Notes: a model not told the origin generated them from the letters alone. Positions 10,987-23,542 are shown, counted from the stretch's first letter. The stretch: 64,000 nucleotides of DNA from Penicillium oxalicum (GCF_001723175.1 NC_064650.1:1798001-1862000), one strand, 5' to 3'. Numbers and translations are program-made.

Positions 10987-11031
<45 letters not shown>
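10987..11031. repeat. 45-base poly-C tract
   Basis: An uninterrupted run of 45 C (45 G on the other strand) lies in the gene-poor interval upstream of the transporter. It makes artificial poly-proline and poly-glycine frames on either strand. The true length may vary between cells or assemblies. Confidence 0.95.
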
Positions 11032-14000
11032 ATCGGGACGTGGCGCTCAAAGCCGAGAAACTGCTTCTAGAAGCAGAAGGTTCCTCGCGAAGCTCATTCT
11101 CAAATTCTGCACCAGATGGAATCATCGGGCAGATCTTGCCGGTCACTCGCTCACAGTTATGTTTGTCGGATTATCCGTCGGGTGTGAGGGGATACCAAGC
11201 CGTAGAGAGCACCGTCTACGGGGACGAGAAACACCCCCCGAGAGGGTAACATTCTAGAATGTGCACGCTCTACACGTTGTACGCGGGGCCCATAGACTTG
11301 GCACCATAGACGAATGCACGATCTTTTCCCCAGAGACACGAAATGCACATGAAAGGGATCCAGTCAGCGTTCCCGCCTCATGGTCCCCATCTTACCTGTC
11401 TTCTTCAGCGGAAAGCCGTACGACAAAGGTTCGGCATCTGCTCAGCGCTCGGTCTGGCATTGACACCATTCGGGGAACCGAGTCCTTTGTGGGGAGAAGA
11501 CGTAACCAGACTTCTGTTTTTCTTGTTCCATAGGGGGTGGCAAAGGCACCGTGACACGCGAAACCTGGAGAGAACATGGTCTGAGGCTACAGCACCAGGC
11601 CGGTTTCAGAGGCCCGGTGAGCAGGGGATCGCAGGGGGATGACAGGTCGGGGAAGAGTTGATCTGGGGAGGGGCTGTAGTATTCTGTATTCTTGGGGGAT
11701 GAGACTCCATTTCTTGACTCGCTAGGGCGTTCTGGGCTCAAGTGTCATCGAGCGTGTATCTTCTCATCTCCCTATCTTCCCCATCACTCATCTCCGCTTG
11801 GACTGGGGCAGACACCAGATAGCCGGGGATGGAGATGAACATGCAGTCTGGAGAACACTCCACTCCCCTGGAGCCATTTCCACATTGGATCATTGGCAGG
11901 GGATCTGGAGATGTCGGCGAAAGCAGAGAAAAGTGAATGAAAGAGAGGGGCAGACCGGGGGGCCTGGTTTGTCGTCTGCCAATCCTTGGTCGATGTCGTA
12001 CTCCTCTCGTGCTCTCATCGCGGCGTGAGCCAACCACCGACCGTCTGATGCCGGCCGATCCGGCCAACTGCATCGATATCCCTGCTCATAGGAGAGGGGA
12101 GTGACCAGTCAGCATTCGCACGGTTGGTGGACTCGGGACAATGTTGCTCGACGGTCTCTCTCTCTCTCTATCGGACTGAGCCGAATGGGCCCAGAGATCC
12201 AATGGGACCCGTCCGATGGCTCCGTCCCTGGTTCGGGTCTAACCGAAGAGGAGCCCCCTTCGTGATCGTCATTCGACAGGCACGGGGGAAAAAAAAGATG
12301 GGGAGTGGAGAAGAGCCAAGAGGGGGGGGGGCACAAGGGAAGTGGCACTAAGCCTGGAATTGGGTGACGCAGGATGGCACGGAAGACGGAAGACGGAAGA
12401 TGGATCAAGCGACGGCTGAGAACTCGGGAATGGACATGAGCAGAGGACAGAACCCCCCAAAAAGAAAAACAAATCCAAAAAAATAAACGGAAAAAGAAAA
12501 GGAAGAGAAGCCGCGCCGTTCTTCGATGCAATTCCCTTTTTGGGTAATTGGCATGGCTTGGGCCGCCGTGCTTCTGGCCACGGCTGGAAGATCCAGGGAA
12601 CGTGTTTTCCCTCTCGCTTAGAAGGTCATGGGCACGACTACTGCCGTTCTGGTACTGGATCGTGCATTACTGCATAGAGGTCCTCTTGTGGCACAATCGT
12701 CCTCGCCATTCTGGATCATGGAGGTGACTCTTCCCGAGTGCCATGCGAAGAGAGTGCTCCGAGGAGACACCTCCCCTTTGGCAATCTCGGACGGTCACTT
12801 TGTAGTCTACTTGTTGCATTCCCCGTGGGGACTGAGCTGCTACTCGGACTGGGGAGAAAGGGCAAAAAGCTGTGCCGCCAGGCGCCCCGTTGGGTGCGGG
12901 GAATTCGGATTGGGGCCGAAAACTTGAATCAGGCAGAGACTGGTGCACGCACCAAGCCTGAGCACCACGGACCAGCTTGAGGTAACCGACGGTGCTGACA
13001 ATACCAGGGCAGCTGCAAATGTGGGGGATGAGAGTCATCTCTACCTGGTGAGCAGATGGTTTACCGCCATCGCGTGGTTGTTCCTCGAGCTCGATTTCAA
13101 TTTCGATTTCGAGTTCGATCCCACAAAGACCTCATCAAGGAGAAAACTCGCGTCGCCTTCGCCATCGTCGTCATGACCAGTGCTCCACGGCTCCGACGGA
13201 CATACCGTAAAAGGGAGGCTTATTTCCACATCCCCCACCAGCCGACGTCCACAATCGACCACGGGACCGGTCACAGACGGCGGGAAGGAGGAGACCTGCC
13301 AAGATGTCTTGATGGAAACTCTACCGGCGTGGCGTCCGCAGAGCAAGGCTTATGTCAGACATCAGCTCAATCTACCTAGGCCAGACTGGAGGCCGGTCGC
13401 ATTGAGAGGTTCAGTATGGCCTCGGGATTATTGCAGAGCATGAGGCAACGTGGACCAGGATGCGGCGTTTGGGCAGGGATTAGAGAAATTCTAGAATATA
13501 ACCATCATCGGTGGAGAGAGAGAGGGAGAGGACGAGAGAAGCGCGCGCACCTTTCAGGCTGCAATTTGCGCACGCGATGGCTGGAGTCTAGTGGCCGCGT
13601 CTTGACCCTCATCTGAGTTTGTTCCGCCAGGAAATCACTTCCAGAATGATTGGGAGGTATGATTATTATTATTATCCGCACCTTCTGCAGACAGGGTGGC
13701 TCCGCAGGTCCGATTCCAAGAATATGACTGTGAGTGGACAATAGTCGGCTTTGACAGACTTGGACGCTGACCGGTGCAGCAGCCTAACTCCATTCTCCAT
13801 AAGGGAAAAGCAAAAGAAAAGAAAGGAAAAAAACAATTGCATTTCCCTTCTTCTCCACCTCGGCCTCTAGGGTTGAAGGCCTCGTTCAAGGTCAGCCATC
13901 AGCTGTCCATTTCCAAAACAGGTGCCTCTTTCTCTCCCTCTCTCTCTCTCTCGGTCATTATTCTCTCTGGTAGACATCCCAAAGGCCACTGAGAATGCCT

Positions 14001-15300
14001 TTAGTCCGACTCCTCCCATATCCTATCCGTGAGTGAGAGCTCGGGATGAAAGGGCGCCGTACTATACCGATCCGTCCTCTTTCTCCGGTCCACGTACCCA
14101 TGCTATCCGTTCTCCTATCTCCAAAGGGGGCTAGCTCGCTCTATCTGTAACCCTGTGCATGAAATGACCCGTGAGCCTGACCAAGAGGAACCGGGACCTT
14201 GAAACGCATCGTGCTGACAACTTCTGGAAAAGATCGTCGCCGTGCTGACGCCCCATCGATCGATTGGTGCCATCTCTTTCCCCCTCCTGGTCCTAGGCAA
14301 TCATGAGGTGCACACCACACATGAACGTCTCTTTCTCCACCAGAGTCATTGTACACTGGGGCAGACATGACCATTCAAAATTTTCGAACGATCTGGCGGA
14401 GGATGATTCGGAGATAAGCGAGACTCGAAAATGAGATTTGAAAAAAAAAAAAAAAAAAAGAACTACTTGAATAAAAAAGGGGGGCCGAAAAAAAAAGAAC
14501 AGAAAACGTAGAGAAATGATCAAAAAGGACAACGAACAGACCGATCCCCTTCAAAGTCTGCACACCCATCCACTCAGACAAGATTCTTACATACCTAAGC
14601 TACAGCAGAGCTACGCGGAGAGGACGTGGATGTGACCCAATAATGAGAGCGTGTCACAAATCGAAAATCAACCGTGCATGAAAGTCCGATAAGATCCATG
14701 TTTCTTTCACATGCGAAAAAAGATAAATCTACGAGAAGATCGTGAGCGGACAACAAGCGACCCGCGGACTAATGCACCATGTCGCTTATATGCAATCTCT
14801 TGACTAGGATCTCGAGTCTACCACTCCCATGCATGAGCCTACATGTGGTCAATCTAAGGGACCTAGCTCTAAAAGAAAAAGTTACTAGGTACATAGAGCC
14901 CTATTTTGTATTGTCCAGAGTGTTTGTCACCCAGACATAGCAGAAAATAGAGGAAGGAACGAGGGATCTAATCATGGTCATTTCTACCCTTTTTATTTGT
15001 TTTTGCCCTTCTCTTGTATCTCGTCTACGATCATCCACATTGAACCCCATCGCCGCTTTGACATTACATCTGGCCATTTCAGGGAACAGACGCCTGGGTT
15101 GCAGTAGCGTGTTCCAGTCTACAAGTCGAGGCGCTAAGGTGGTGTCCTCTCTCCTGCAGGTGTGGCAACGTGCACGGCAGAGATTGCTCGTTCCAGCCAC
15201 CTCCCCCTCCTCGGGGGGGGAGGTGGGGGAAATAGAGGGAAGAGGAAGAATGAAGGGGTTCCTCTGTCCCTGTAGTCCCGACGTGTAACCATCTGTAGGA
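11032..15300. other. long region without a recognisable gene, part 1
   Basis: This stretch has many short frames and no recognisable domain. It carries low-complexity features typical of promoters and UTRs: a CT repeat near 12160, a purine-rich stretch at 12290-12500, an ATT repeat near 13665, a CT repeat near 13940 and a poly-A run at 14444-14459. A long non-coding RNA or the distal upstream region of a neighbour is possible. No gene is supported. Confidence 0.45.
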
Positions 15301-18300
15301 ACCTCCACTCTCTACACTCACAGTTCTTTGAATACTACGGCACGCTTCCCCTGCATCATCGTGTTGGCTTCCCGCGCTTGCAATATATCACCCCAGCCCA
15401 GGTTGTATTCCCTGCGATGAAATCTTGGCGCTTGATAAACCAATCTACGTGACTTGTTCCTGTATAGGTGTGCAGGTAGATGTTGCTACACATGGACACT
15501 GTCATTTGACTACCTTATATCTTCAAAGGCCACGGCCCAGGCCCAGGGAAGGAGTCTACTATTTATGTTGAGGCTGTGTTATCTTTCTGTTTTGATACCG
15601 GTTTATTCTTTTCTCTTGATAGACCGTGAATGTGAATTCCAGGCCTAAGAGCAGAAGATTGGTTTTAGATTATTGCTTTTTCCTATTGAGATTTGACTGT
15701 GAACCTTGATAGAGTATATGCTTGTTTCCGTTAAAAACTGTACATTAGGTATTGTATACAAGTGCATGTCGACGTGATTCATTCTCGAGCTAGAGGTGGA
15801 TCAAGAGCCCTCCAAATGCAGAATCGATAAATGTCCAAAGTTAGACCCAAAGCTCATGTCAAGTTGGACGAGAATTGAGGTTTTAAATGCTACACCATAA
15901 TCAATTTGCACCTCGCCCTCATAGATCTTCCAATCATTACACTTGATATATTTACCTCGCTCGTGAGACATGTTGAGTATACAGTTGCAATATTTGCGCC
16001 TATCCATTTTGCCAACCAAATGTAACGAGGGTGACAGACACCTTAAATATCTTACTTGTCGAGGATATCGAGAGGATATCCTTGTTTTGCGTAATTGAGC
16101 TTGACTACTTTCTTCTATCAATTCCAAGCTGAGATAGCTGGGCTTAGTTAAGAAGTCGCTTTTAGTGGCATGCCGGATTGACATTATTTGCATACTCAGA
16201 TCAGTCTAAGCCTCTGACAGCCCGATACTTATTACAAACTATGCCTCATGAAGAATCTAGGAGTCTACATTTGAGCTTGTATGCGGAGGAGAGGTGTGCG
16301 ATATGCCGATGTGTTGGGAGGATAGGTTTGGTCTTATTTATGCGTGTGACACTAGCATAAAAATGTTTGGCTCCCTCTACTGGCTTCTGAAGTTTTTGGG
16401 GAACAGATGGCATTGATAGAATTTCTGGTATTTTGGCAGGGTTTGTGCATTATACTTCCCTGCATAGAAGTGAGTACTAGGTCATCACTCATCAAGTCCA
16501 CACCTCGAGAGACTGGTAGCTCTGAAGAGGTCTCTTTCATGATGCTTACCGCAGCAAGTAGGTTATACTACTAACATTAATTACAGGGCTTCACCCTTTA
16601 TTACCTAGCCCCAGGGATCAGAAATCAACAATTTTTCCTAGGGTTCCGAATGAGAACGACGGGATGGTTATGATTTTATTTGACAAAGGCTTATTAGGGC
16701 TCATTTATACCACGATCGGGCTGACTCAACCCCACTCATAAATATTTGGTTAATTTTTTTTTCTTTGAATATGTTGATCCACAAATGATTTCCCCAAGTT
16801 TCCCGAGTCTCCTTTCTCAAGTCTTGTCTTTGGTGTCTTATGAGAATCCTGTCAGTTTCTTTCATGCAAGAGTACCCACAGTCACGTTACCCTATCTGTT
16901 CGGATTGACACTCTTGTTAGACTAGCAAGCAAGTATTACCGTGCATGCACCTACTGCTGCTGTGAGTATTACGTGAAGGCGACTGTCTTGTTTCAAAAAA
17001 AAAATGACATCCACGTCTTTCTCATACGGCTACTAGTTTTCAGATAAACCTAGCTACGTCAGCTAGAAGGAAACTTGAGGCGTATCATGTCTAAGTAAAT
17101 TCCTGTGAGATAATCACAACAAGTCCTTACTATCATCTCTTTATAAAGAGAATCAGTACTTGGAATCATTTTATCAATTTTACTGTGTTAGTGTGAGAGG
17201 TCAACCTGAATCGGGTACCTGCATCCACATAATTACAATGACCACAAAGTTATCTTATATATCGAGACACTTCAGACGGGAGGGGCCGGGTTTCGGGCTG
17301 CAACATTCATTGATTCTAATAAATGAAGAAGTACGCTTTCTTATCCTTGTATATTCCACCAAACGGCGTTTGATAATCAAATAGACACTTTGGTCACCAC
17401 ACTTTACTGTCATTAGAGTTAGATAAAGACTCTTGTTGTAGCTTCAAAAGTAGATTCAAGGCACAGGTATTTTTTTGGGTGGATTGTCTCTCGTAACCAT
17501 GCATTTGAATGATTTTGCCATGATCATTACCATCTTAGAGCTACACTGTCTTTCTAAAGGCTCAGACTAGAAGACATAGATTCTTACCTACTTCTGGTCA
17601 TAAAGATACCAATACAAAATAGACTGCCGTCGAGGAAACTAATTTGTGAGCTCTGGAACATTGGTTTTTGTCCTATTTTGAATCTGTATATAGATCGTTG
17701 GAGTACTAACGAGAAAATAAAAGCGTGGGCCTTTAATCTGACCGTCTACCCACAGGACATATAGATGGACCATAATTGAATAACATAATACTGAATAACT
17801 CACAATGATATGCCCGGTCTACCAGTTTGAAGCCCGCCTGGACGTCAAGAAACATATTCTCCTATAGCTTGATATCTACAAGGACAGACTAGAAAAATAT
17901 CTAAGACTCACAAAAAACATGAAAATACGAAAAATGAAAATGCAAAACAAAAATCGGGAAAAGGTGAAAAAAGAAACAAGAGTCAAGAAAAAGAAGAAGA
18001 AGAAAAGTCGCACATTCTCCTCAACAGGACCTGTTCTCCATCATAAAAGTATTCATCACCCTAAGTCGCGACGAATAAACACCCATACTCGACATTTACA
18101 GAAACACAGCTACTCCCTTCTGTCCTGCTTTTCTATTTAAAACTTCATCCATTCAGCATTTCCAACCTTTTACCAACCAAATCACCTTCATACTTTCCTT
18201 ATTTCCACCGCCAAGGCGCGCAACTCATCCCCAAGCGCGCCATGTTTCCCCGTCTCCTGGCCCCTTGCGCGTCGAGAACCAACGAAGTCGTCGGTGACTG

Positions 18301-19210
18301 TAATGCTCGACCATATACGGTCGTGTTCCGGGCACGCGATCTCACGCTCCTTCAAGCTTCTACGCGTCATTTGGTTTGTGCCTGGGCAGTGGACAGAATA
18401 TAGATATCGGCGCTCTCCTCGCCGTCATCCTGCTTTGTCTTGCTCTTGTCCCTTTCCACCTTTTGTGTTTTCCATCTACACTCTGTGAAAGGGAAGGGGG
18501 AGAAGAGACCAGATGCCGGCATTGGCATCATTAACAGGCCATGCAGAAGAACAACATGGCAGTATAGATCACTGTAGCAAGACCAATTGCGGCAGTAGCT
18601 TGCTCTCTGTGATCTACGTGCATATGATTGCCGGTGCTGGGTGGGGCTGTCAAGCCATGCGTCCTCGAATTATTCACGTATGCACACACACATATACAGT
18701 GACGAAATGAGGTAGGAGATGAAAGCCCGTGACAAATCACCATTTTTCCAGGTGAGTAGGAAAGGAGCTTCTCGCACTTAGCGCGTAAATCCGCGAGCTG
18801 ATCAACGTGACTGAGACGTCAAAGCCGCGGGCGATGAGCATGGTCGTAGGTGACGCGAAGAGATACTTCTCTTGGATGTCGGGTATACTTGTGACTTTTC
18901 AGGTATGATAGAGAAGCAGTAAAAATGTCAGAAATCTACCTGAAATTTCAGAGAATAGACGCTTCGACTGACGTTGGAAGTTGATGATTTCCCGCGGCTT
19001 CGACGTTGAAGTCACGTCACTGGAGTTTGAGAATTACTCGAGGCGTGAGAGATGGAGAAATTGGATTCACTTGACAAGAAATTGAGCTATATGGAAAATT
19101 GTCGGGAGTTCCCCTCCCCAAAATTTCTCACCATCTTCAATCTCTCTATCTCCCCCCCCCCCCCGGTCCTTTTTCCACCTCCCCCTCCGTGTCTGTCTCC
19201 CCCCTTCCCT
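15301..19210. other. long region without a recognisable gene, part 2
   Basis: This looks more AT-rich than its flanks, especially about 15650-18150. It contains a minus-strand frame (15801-16193, 130 codons) and smaller ones, none with a domain I recognise. A 13-base C run lies at 19152-19164 just before the F-box/ankyrin stop. It could be a decayed repeat, but I see no terminal repeats or transposase motifs. Confidence 0.4.
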
Positions 19211-20593
19211 CTACCCGGCTTGCCAGGAGCGACGCCGTCTTGAAGCGCCGCTTACAATGCCCAGATCCGGATCCTGACCCAGCGATGCTTGTCTCAGCAC
19301 ATGGGCGATCATGAGGAGCCCCCGAGCAGCGGCGAGTTCGACTGCGTCATGCCCGTTCTGGTCTTGAATCGTCAAGTCCACTGGAGTTGGGCTTTCGGTC
19401 AAGAGCATGTTGGCTAGGGTCAGGCTCTTCAATCGAACTGCACAGTGCATCGGGGTGCCTCTGGCCGATACGCCGTTGACTTCTGCACCATGACGAAGGA
19501 GAAGCAAGACGACGGCCAGCAGGTCATTGGTGACCACTCGTAGTGGGACCATCTGGATCTGACCGAGCCCGACAGGATCTTCCGGGAGTGCACTGCTCAG
19601 TGCCACGTGCAGGACATTGTCACCTCCACCGGGTAAGGTGACGTTGATTGCGGCGCCTGCCTCAAGTAAGGCTTGCACCAGCAAGGGCCGGTGGAGGGCA
19701 AAGTGAAGCGGAGCCCAGCCGTCTGCATCTTGTGCATTCAGATCGATGCCGGGGAGACCGATGAGATGCATCGCCGTGCCCGAGTGACCGTCCAGCATGG
19801 CCTGGTGTAAAGCCGTTCGGGCCACCCCTTCGACATGGTTGAAGGTGGCACGATCAATCAGCGGGGTGAGGACTTCGGCGACGTCTCTGCGGTAGAAGAT
19901 GACGCGGTGAAGGCAGATGCAAGAGTTGACTGCTGGATCAGCGGAGATCAACAGCTGCACCATTTCGATATCCCCCTTTTGAGCGGCACGGTCAAGTGGA
20001 GAAGTATAGCGGCCGGGGTCTGGAAGACAGGCACGAGCGCCTCGTTCCAGCAGCAATTTGGCAACCTCCATGTGGCCTTGCTCCACTGCGATACTGAGCA
20101 TCCGCGCGCCACAGACGAGATACGCATCTGGGCTGAGGCCTCGGTCGAGGAGATTTTGAACGGCGTCTCTCTTGCCCTGGTGGACGACTCGACCAAAACG
20201 CTCTAATACCCAGGGGCAGTAATCCGGGGCCGAGGTTCTTCGACGGTGGCCGAATCGTTCTTCAAGGGATCCTAGGCTCCAGCGGGGGCGGAGAGTGGGT
20301 ATGTCGACACCATGTTGCTGGCCCTCACTGAAGTTGAAGTTTGTTTCATACATGACTCGGGGCGCCAGAGCATGATCGGAGGCTCTCTTGGTGACCTCTG
20401 AGTCAAGCTGGTGATAGAACTTCCGAGAGGAGCGAGATAGGCGGCTTAAAGATGGGACGTCCAGATGTTGCCCGATCTCAAGAAGGAGTTCAGCGGGAAG
20501 ATTGGCAAGCGCAGCTGGAAGGCGTGAAGGAGGATGATAAGGAGGGAGATGAATAGGGAGCTTTGCATCCAAACTATGACGTGAGAAGTCCAT
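19211..20593 (-). CDS. F-box and ankyrin-repeat protein (copy A)
   Basis: A single-exon gene of 460 residues. An N-terminal F-box-like segment (about residues 28-70, LPAELLLEIGQHLDVPSLSR) is followed by a linker with YETNFNFSEGQQHGVD and then ankyrin repeats from about 130 to 450, visible as GHMEVAKLLLERGA, GWAPLHFAL and LLRHGAEVNG type units. Proteins of this build commonly act as substrate receptors of SCF ubiquitin ligases; the F-box would bind Skp1 and the ankyrins a substrate. That role is inferred. It is divergent from, and clearly related to, the gene at 21271, sharing the linker motif and the (A/E)RMLS block. The ATG at 20593 starts just before the F-box. The C-terminus is Arg-rich. 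No intron is needed. Confidence 0.87.
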   Translation of the reverse strand: MDFSRHSLDAKLPIHLPPYHPPSRLPAALANLPAELLLEIGQHLDVPSLSRLSRSSRKFYHQLDSEVTKRASDHALAPRVMYETNFNFSEGQQHGVDIPTLRPRWSLGSLEERFGHRRRTSAPDYCPWVLERFGRVVHQGKRDAVQNLLDRGLSPDAYLVCGARMLSIAVEQGHMEVAKLLLERGARACLPDPGRYTSPLDRAAQKGDIEMVQLLISADPAVNSCICLHRVIFYRRDVAEVLTPLIDRATFNHVEGVARTALHQAMLDGHSGTAMHLIGLPGIDLNAQDADGWAPLHFALHRPLLVQALLEAGAAINVTLPGGGDNVLHVALSSALPEDPVGLGQIQMVPLRVVTNDLLAVVLLLLRHGAEVNGVSARGTPMHCAVRLKSLTLANMLLTESPTPVDLTIQDQNGHDAVELAAARGLLMIAHVLRQASLGQDPDLGIVSGASRRRRSWQAG

Positions 20594-21270
20594 GACGATG
20601 GCGAGTCGTTGATGATTTGACGGATTGGTGGTGATGGTCTGAAACTCGGTGATGTCTCGCGTGCAAGTTGAGAGAAACTATCTTGTTTATTGACCTGATC
20701 ATGCGGGTATCGATTAGTCGTCGAGTCGGCGAGCTTCATTGGTGATGAAGCTACCGGATGGTCATTTGCGTTGCTGTCCAGCTCAATGCGTCGCTAAGGA
20801 ATGCCTTAGGGCAATCGCCGAGATCTCTTTAGAGGGAATTGACACCATCACGACACATATTCAAGGTGGTCGGTCGAGAAGAAATTGTGTCCTTGAGTTT
20901 TGCTGGGACAATCCAAGCCAAGACTGAGGGGAAGAAGTTCATTCGAAAGTGAAGCTTCTCATCACAGAAAATCCTGTGGAAAATTCTCCGAACAAAGAAA
21001 GACCCTAGATGTTTTTTGTGCTCCAGTTGTTCTTTGCAATTCATGAGAGGAATCGTTTAGGGCGAACAATGACTTGTTGCTTCTTCAAATCTGAAACATC
21101 TCAATTGTTCATTCCCTTTGTTCGTGATAGTAATAGATGAACAGTGTGAAAAGGCCATCGGGTGTTGAACTCCTAGTATAAAATATAATCATCAGCTTTC
21201 TCATACCCATACACATACTTTCGAGTCCCTACTAACCACCTGTTAGTTTTCCCTCCTCTAAAGACCCCAA
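20594..21270. promoter_or_regulatory. shared divergent promoter of the F-box/ankyrin pair
   Basis: A 677-bp interval separates the two divergent starts. On the plus strand TATAAAATA lies at 21177-21185, about 90 bp before the ATG at 21271, followed by a pyrimidine-rich leader. No equally clear TATA box was seen for the minus-strand gene. Confidence 0.6.
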
Positions 21271-22587
21271 ATGCAACCAACATCACTCAATTGCTCGATA
21301 CGATACAATACCAAAAAGGTCCTATACTCCCAAATGAACCCACCAGATCAAAGCATTCACACGAGCATCACCCTCGGTGATCTTCCTCCAGAACTCATCT
21401 CCGAAATCGCCACCCATCTCGATCTCCGCTCAACACTGCGACTCGCAAGGACCTGCAAATCCCTTCCCTCCCTCCTCACCAAGCAAATCAGCCATCAAGC
21501 CCAGACTCTTGCCTTGGCACCCCTTCATCTCTATGAAGAAAATTTCCTCTTCGACGAGGGCCAACGAGCCGGAATCGACGAGCCCATGTTCAGTCTCCAT
21601 GCCACCTGGGGCGTTCCCGCAGGAGACTTTGGCGCTACCGACTCCGACATTCTTGGCAAAGCCGTGGAAAAAGGTGAGCTTGACATTGTGCGTGGACTCC
21701 TCAAGTATGATATTGATCCTAACGCCTATGTGGTTTCCGGCGAACGAATGCTGAGTCTAGCCATCCAGTCTCGGTGTGTCCGGATGGTGAAGTTGCTGTT
21801 GGAGTTTGGCGCGGACGCGTCGAGATGTGACTTGATCACGGGGACGAGTCCATTGATTCATGCGGCAAGGGGCCAAAAGGATGAGATTGTTCAATTTTTG
21901 ATCCGGGCATCGGCGCGGTTGGACGCTGATGGGGTGATGCCTATGCTGGCTTCCCGCTGCTCTGTGGAGACAGTTCAAATGGCCATGGAGCACGGGGGTG
22001 ATGTGGCGTGTATATCGTCGAGAGGTCAGACTGTGTTACATAGTGTGGTTGGGCGAGAAGATGCCGGTCTGTTTGACTGGGTTTTGGAGCAGCTTCCGCC
22101 TCATGTTCTCAATGCTCGAAACGAGCTCGATCGAACAGCGTTGCATGTCGCGGTGGAGAAGGGGGTCAAGTCTGGTTCTCCTTTCGCTATGCTTCTCGCC
22201 TGTCATCCGGAGATGGATGTCGATGTACAAGACATGTGGGGGTACACGGCGTTGCATTTGGCAATTCAGACGGGGAGGTTGGACGTGGTGCAATGCCTGG
22301 TCAAGAGAGGTGCCAACTTGAATCTCTTGACCATTCATGGCGAAAATTGTTTCCATGTAGCGGCAATATCTCGGTCGGTACCAATCACACGCCTGTTGCT
22401 GGAACATTGTGCAGTCAGTACAAGAGTTCCATCTATCGTGCCAGCAGGGGTCGGCGAGGGGCTTGGCCTTCAAGACGTCGCCATGAATACTTTGTTCCAA
22501 GACGCGGTCAAATGGGAATATCACAGGCCCCTCCGTCGCTCCAGTGGACCTTCAACTGCTGGGACATCCGTCACTAGAACAAACTAA
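21271..22587 (+). CDS. F-box and ankyrin-repeat protein (copy B)
   Basis: A single-exon gene of 438 residues. The F-box-like segment (LGDLPPELISEIATHLDLRS, about residues 35-75) is followed by the linker LYEENFLFDEGQRAGID and ankyrin repeats from about 125 to 400 (for example ERMLSLAIQ, RMVKLLLEFGAD, GYTALHLAIQTGRLDVVQCL). It resembles copy A across the F-box, linker and early ankyrins, so the pair arose by duplication; the later repeats have diverged. A second in-frame ATG at 21334 lies closer to the F-box and could be the real start, because the first 21 residues have no counterpart in copy A. A role as a ubiquitin-ligase substrate receptor is inferred. The C-terminal tail is Ser/Thr-rich and lacks repeats. 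Confidence 0.86.
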   Translation: MQPTSLNCSIRYNTKKVLYSQMNPPDQSIHTSITLGDLPPELISEIATHLDLRSTLRLARTCKSLPSLLTKQISHQAQTLALAPLHLYEENFLFDEGQRAGIDEPMFSLHATWGVPAGDFGATDSDILGKAVEKGELDIVRGLLKYDIDPNAYVVSGERMLSLAIQSRCVRMVKLLLEFGADASRCDLITGTSPLIHAARGQKDEIVQFLIRASARLDADGVMPMLASRCSVETVQMAMEHGGDVACISSRGQTVLHSVVGREDAGLFDWVLEQLPPHVLNARNELDRTALHVAVEKGVKSGSPFAMLLACHPEMDVDVQDMWGYTALHLAIQTGRLDVVQCLVKRGANLNLLTIHGENCFHVAAISRSVPITRLLLEHCAVSTRVPSIVPAGVGEGLGLQDVAMNTLFQDAVKWEYHRPLRRSSGPSTAGTSVTRTN

Positions 22588-23542
22588 TTCCGATGCCGAG
22601 GGCCAATCTTATATCGAGAAGCCTTGCTACTGGCGAGGTGATCCCAGCATTTGTACAACTGGCGCAAAGATTGCTTTTACAGAGTATGTAGATGAGTGTC
22701 ACCTTCCACAGACCGAAGGGATGAAGATGAAAAGAGAAAAAAAAATTGTTGCTGAGGAGGTTCACAAGTGTGGCTTGGCCTCGGGTGTATCAAACTCTAA
22801 TAGAATAAAATTATCCAAACGCCTTCAAGAGACACCCGAGGAACGACGATGAAATGCACACAAATAGATCAGACAGGCTCAATGATACAATAACATGAAA
22901 CTCGGTGGAAAGATAGAAAAGTGAGGGGAAGAGAGAGCACGAACAGCACGGTCCAGTACTATCAAAGGTCCCCCGCACTGATGGGAAGGCGTCTGGCGAG
23001 CGAGACGGCAAATGGCAGAATGGCAGACGATTGACTGTATGTGCCGAAAAGATTATGGAAACCGACGCCGTCAACCCACCATGGGGAGATATGCAAAATG
23101 CGAATGATGAAGGTACTGATCGTGAGCTCGTTCTGCCTCCGACTGGCGGCTTTGAAGAGATGAGTGTGCACTCGGGCCCCAATTACAGTGGCATCATATT
23201 GCTCTTTCAACTTTCTCGTCCGAAGCATGCGGCGCGCTTCGACGTTATGTCAAAAAGAAAAATGACCAGAGTTAAGAGAGGTGACCGGGAGAGCCATGAA
23301 AAAAGGGTTGTAGGTATGAGGGGATGAGTGGATCTTTGTCCAAACATCAACTCGAGGTGTAGTCTTTCCTCGGCGAGAAGGGAAAAACCTTTCGGCTGTG
23401 AGCATGGATATCGTCCATGGAAAAGGGGTGGGTATCATAAGAAAATATTTTCATGGGGAGCGAGACGGAGCGGAAACTTGGACAGGTGGAGTGCTGAGGA
23501 TGTTGGCGAGAGGGAAAGCAAACACACATGTAGGTCTCACAT
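22588..23542. other. convergent spacer
   Basis: This 955-bp interval lies between the stops of F-box/ankyrin copy B and the WSC gene. Small frames on both strands have no recognisable domain. It probably holds the two 3' UTRs. Confidence 0.6.

Noticed and set aside
10808..11257. Frames with 13-15 consecutive Pro or Gly residues
   Set aside because: They are produced only by the 45-base C/G homopolymer and have no other coding signal.
12109..12531. Minus-strand frame of 140 codons with a hydrophobic start
   Set aside because: The hydrophobic stretch comes from an A-rich/purine-rich tract read on the other strand. No family similarity or conserved motif is evident.
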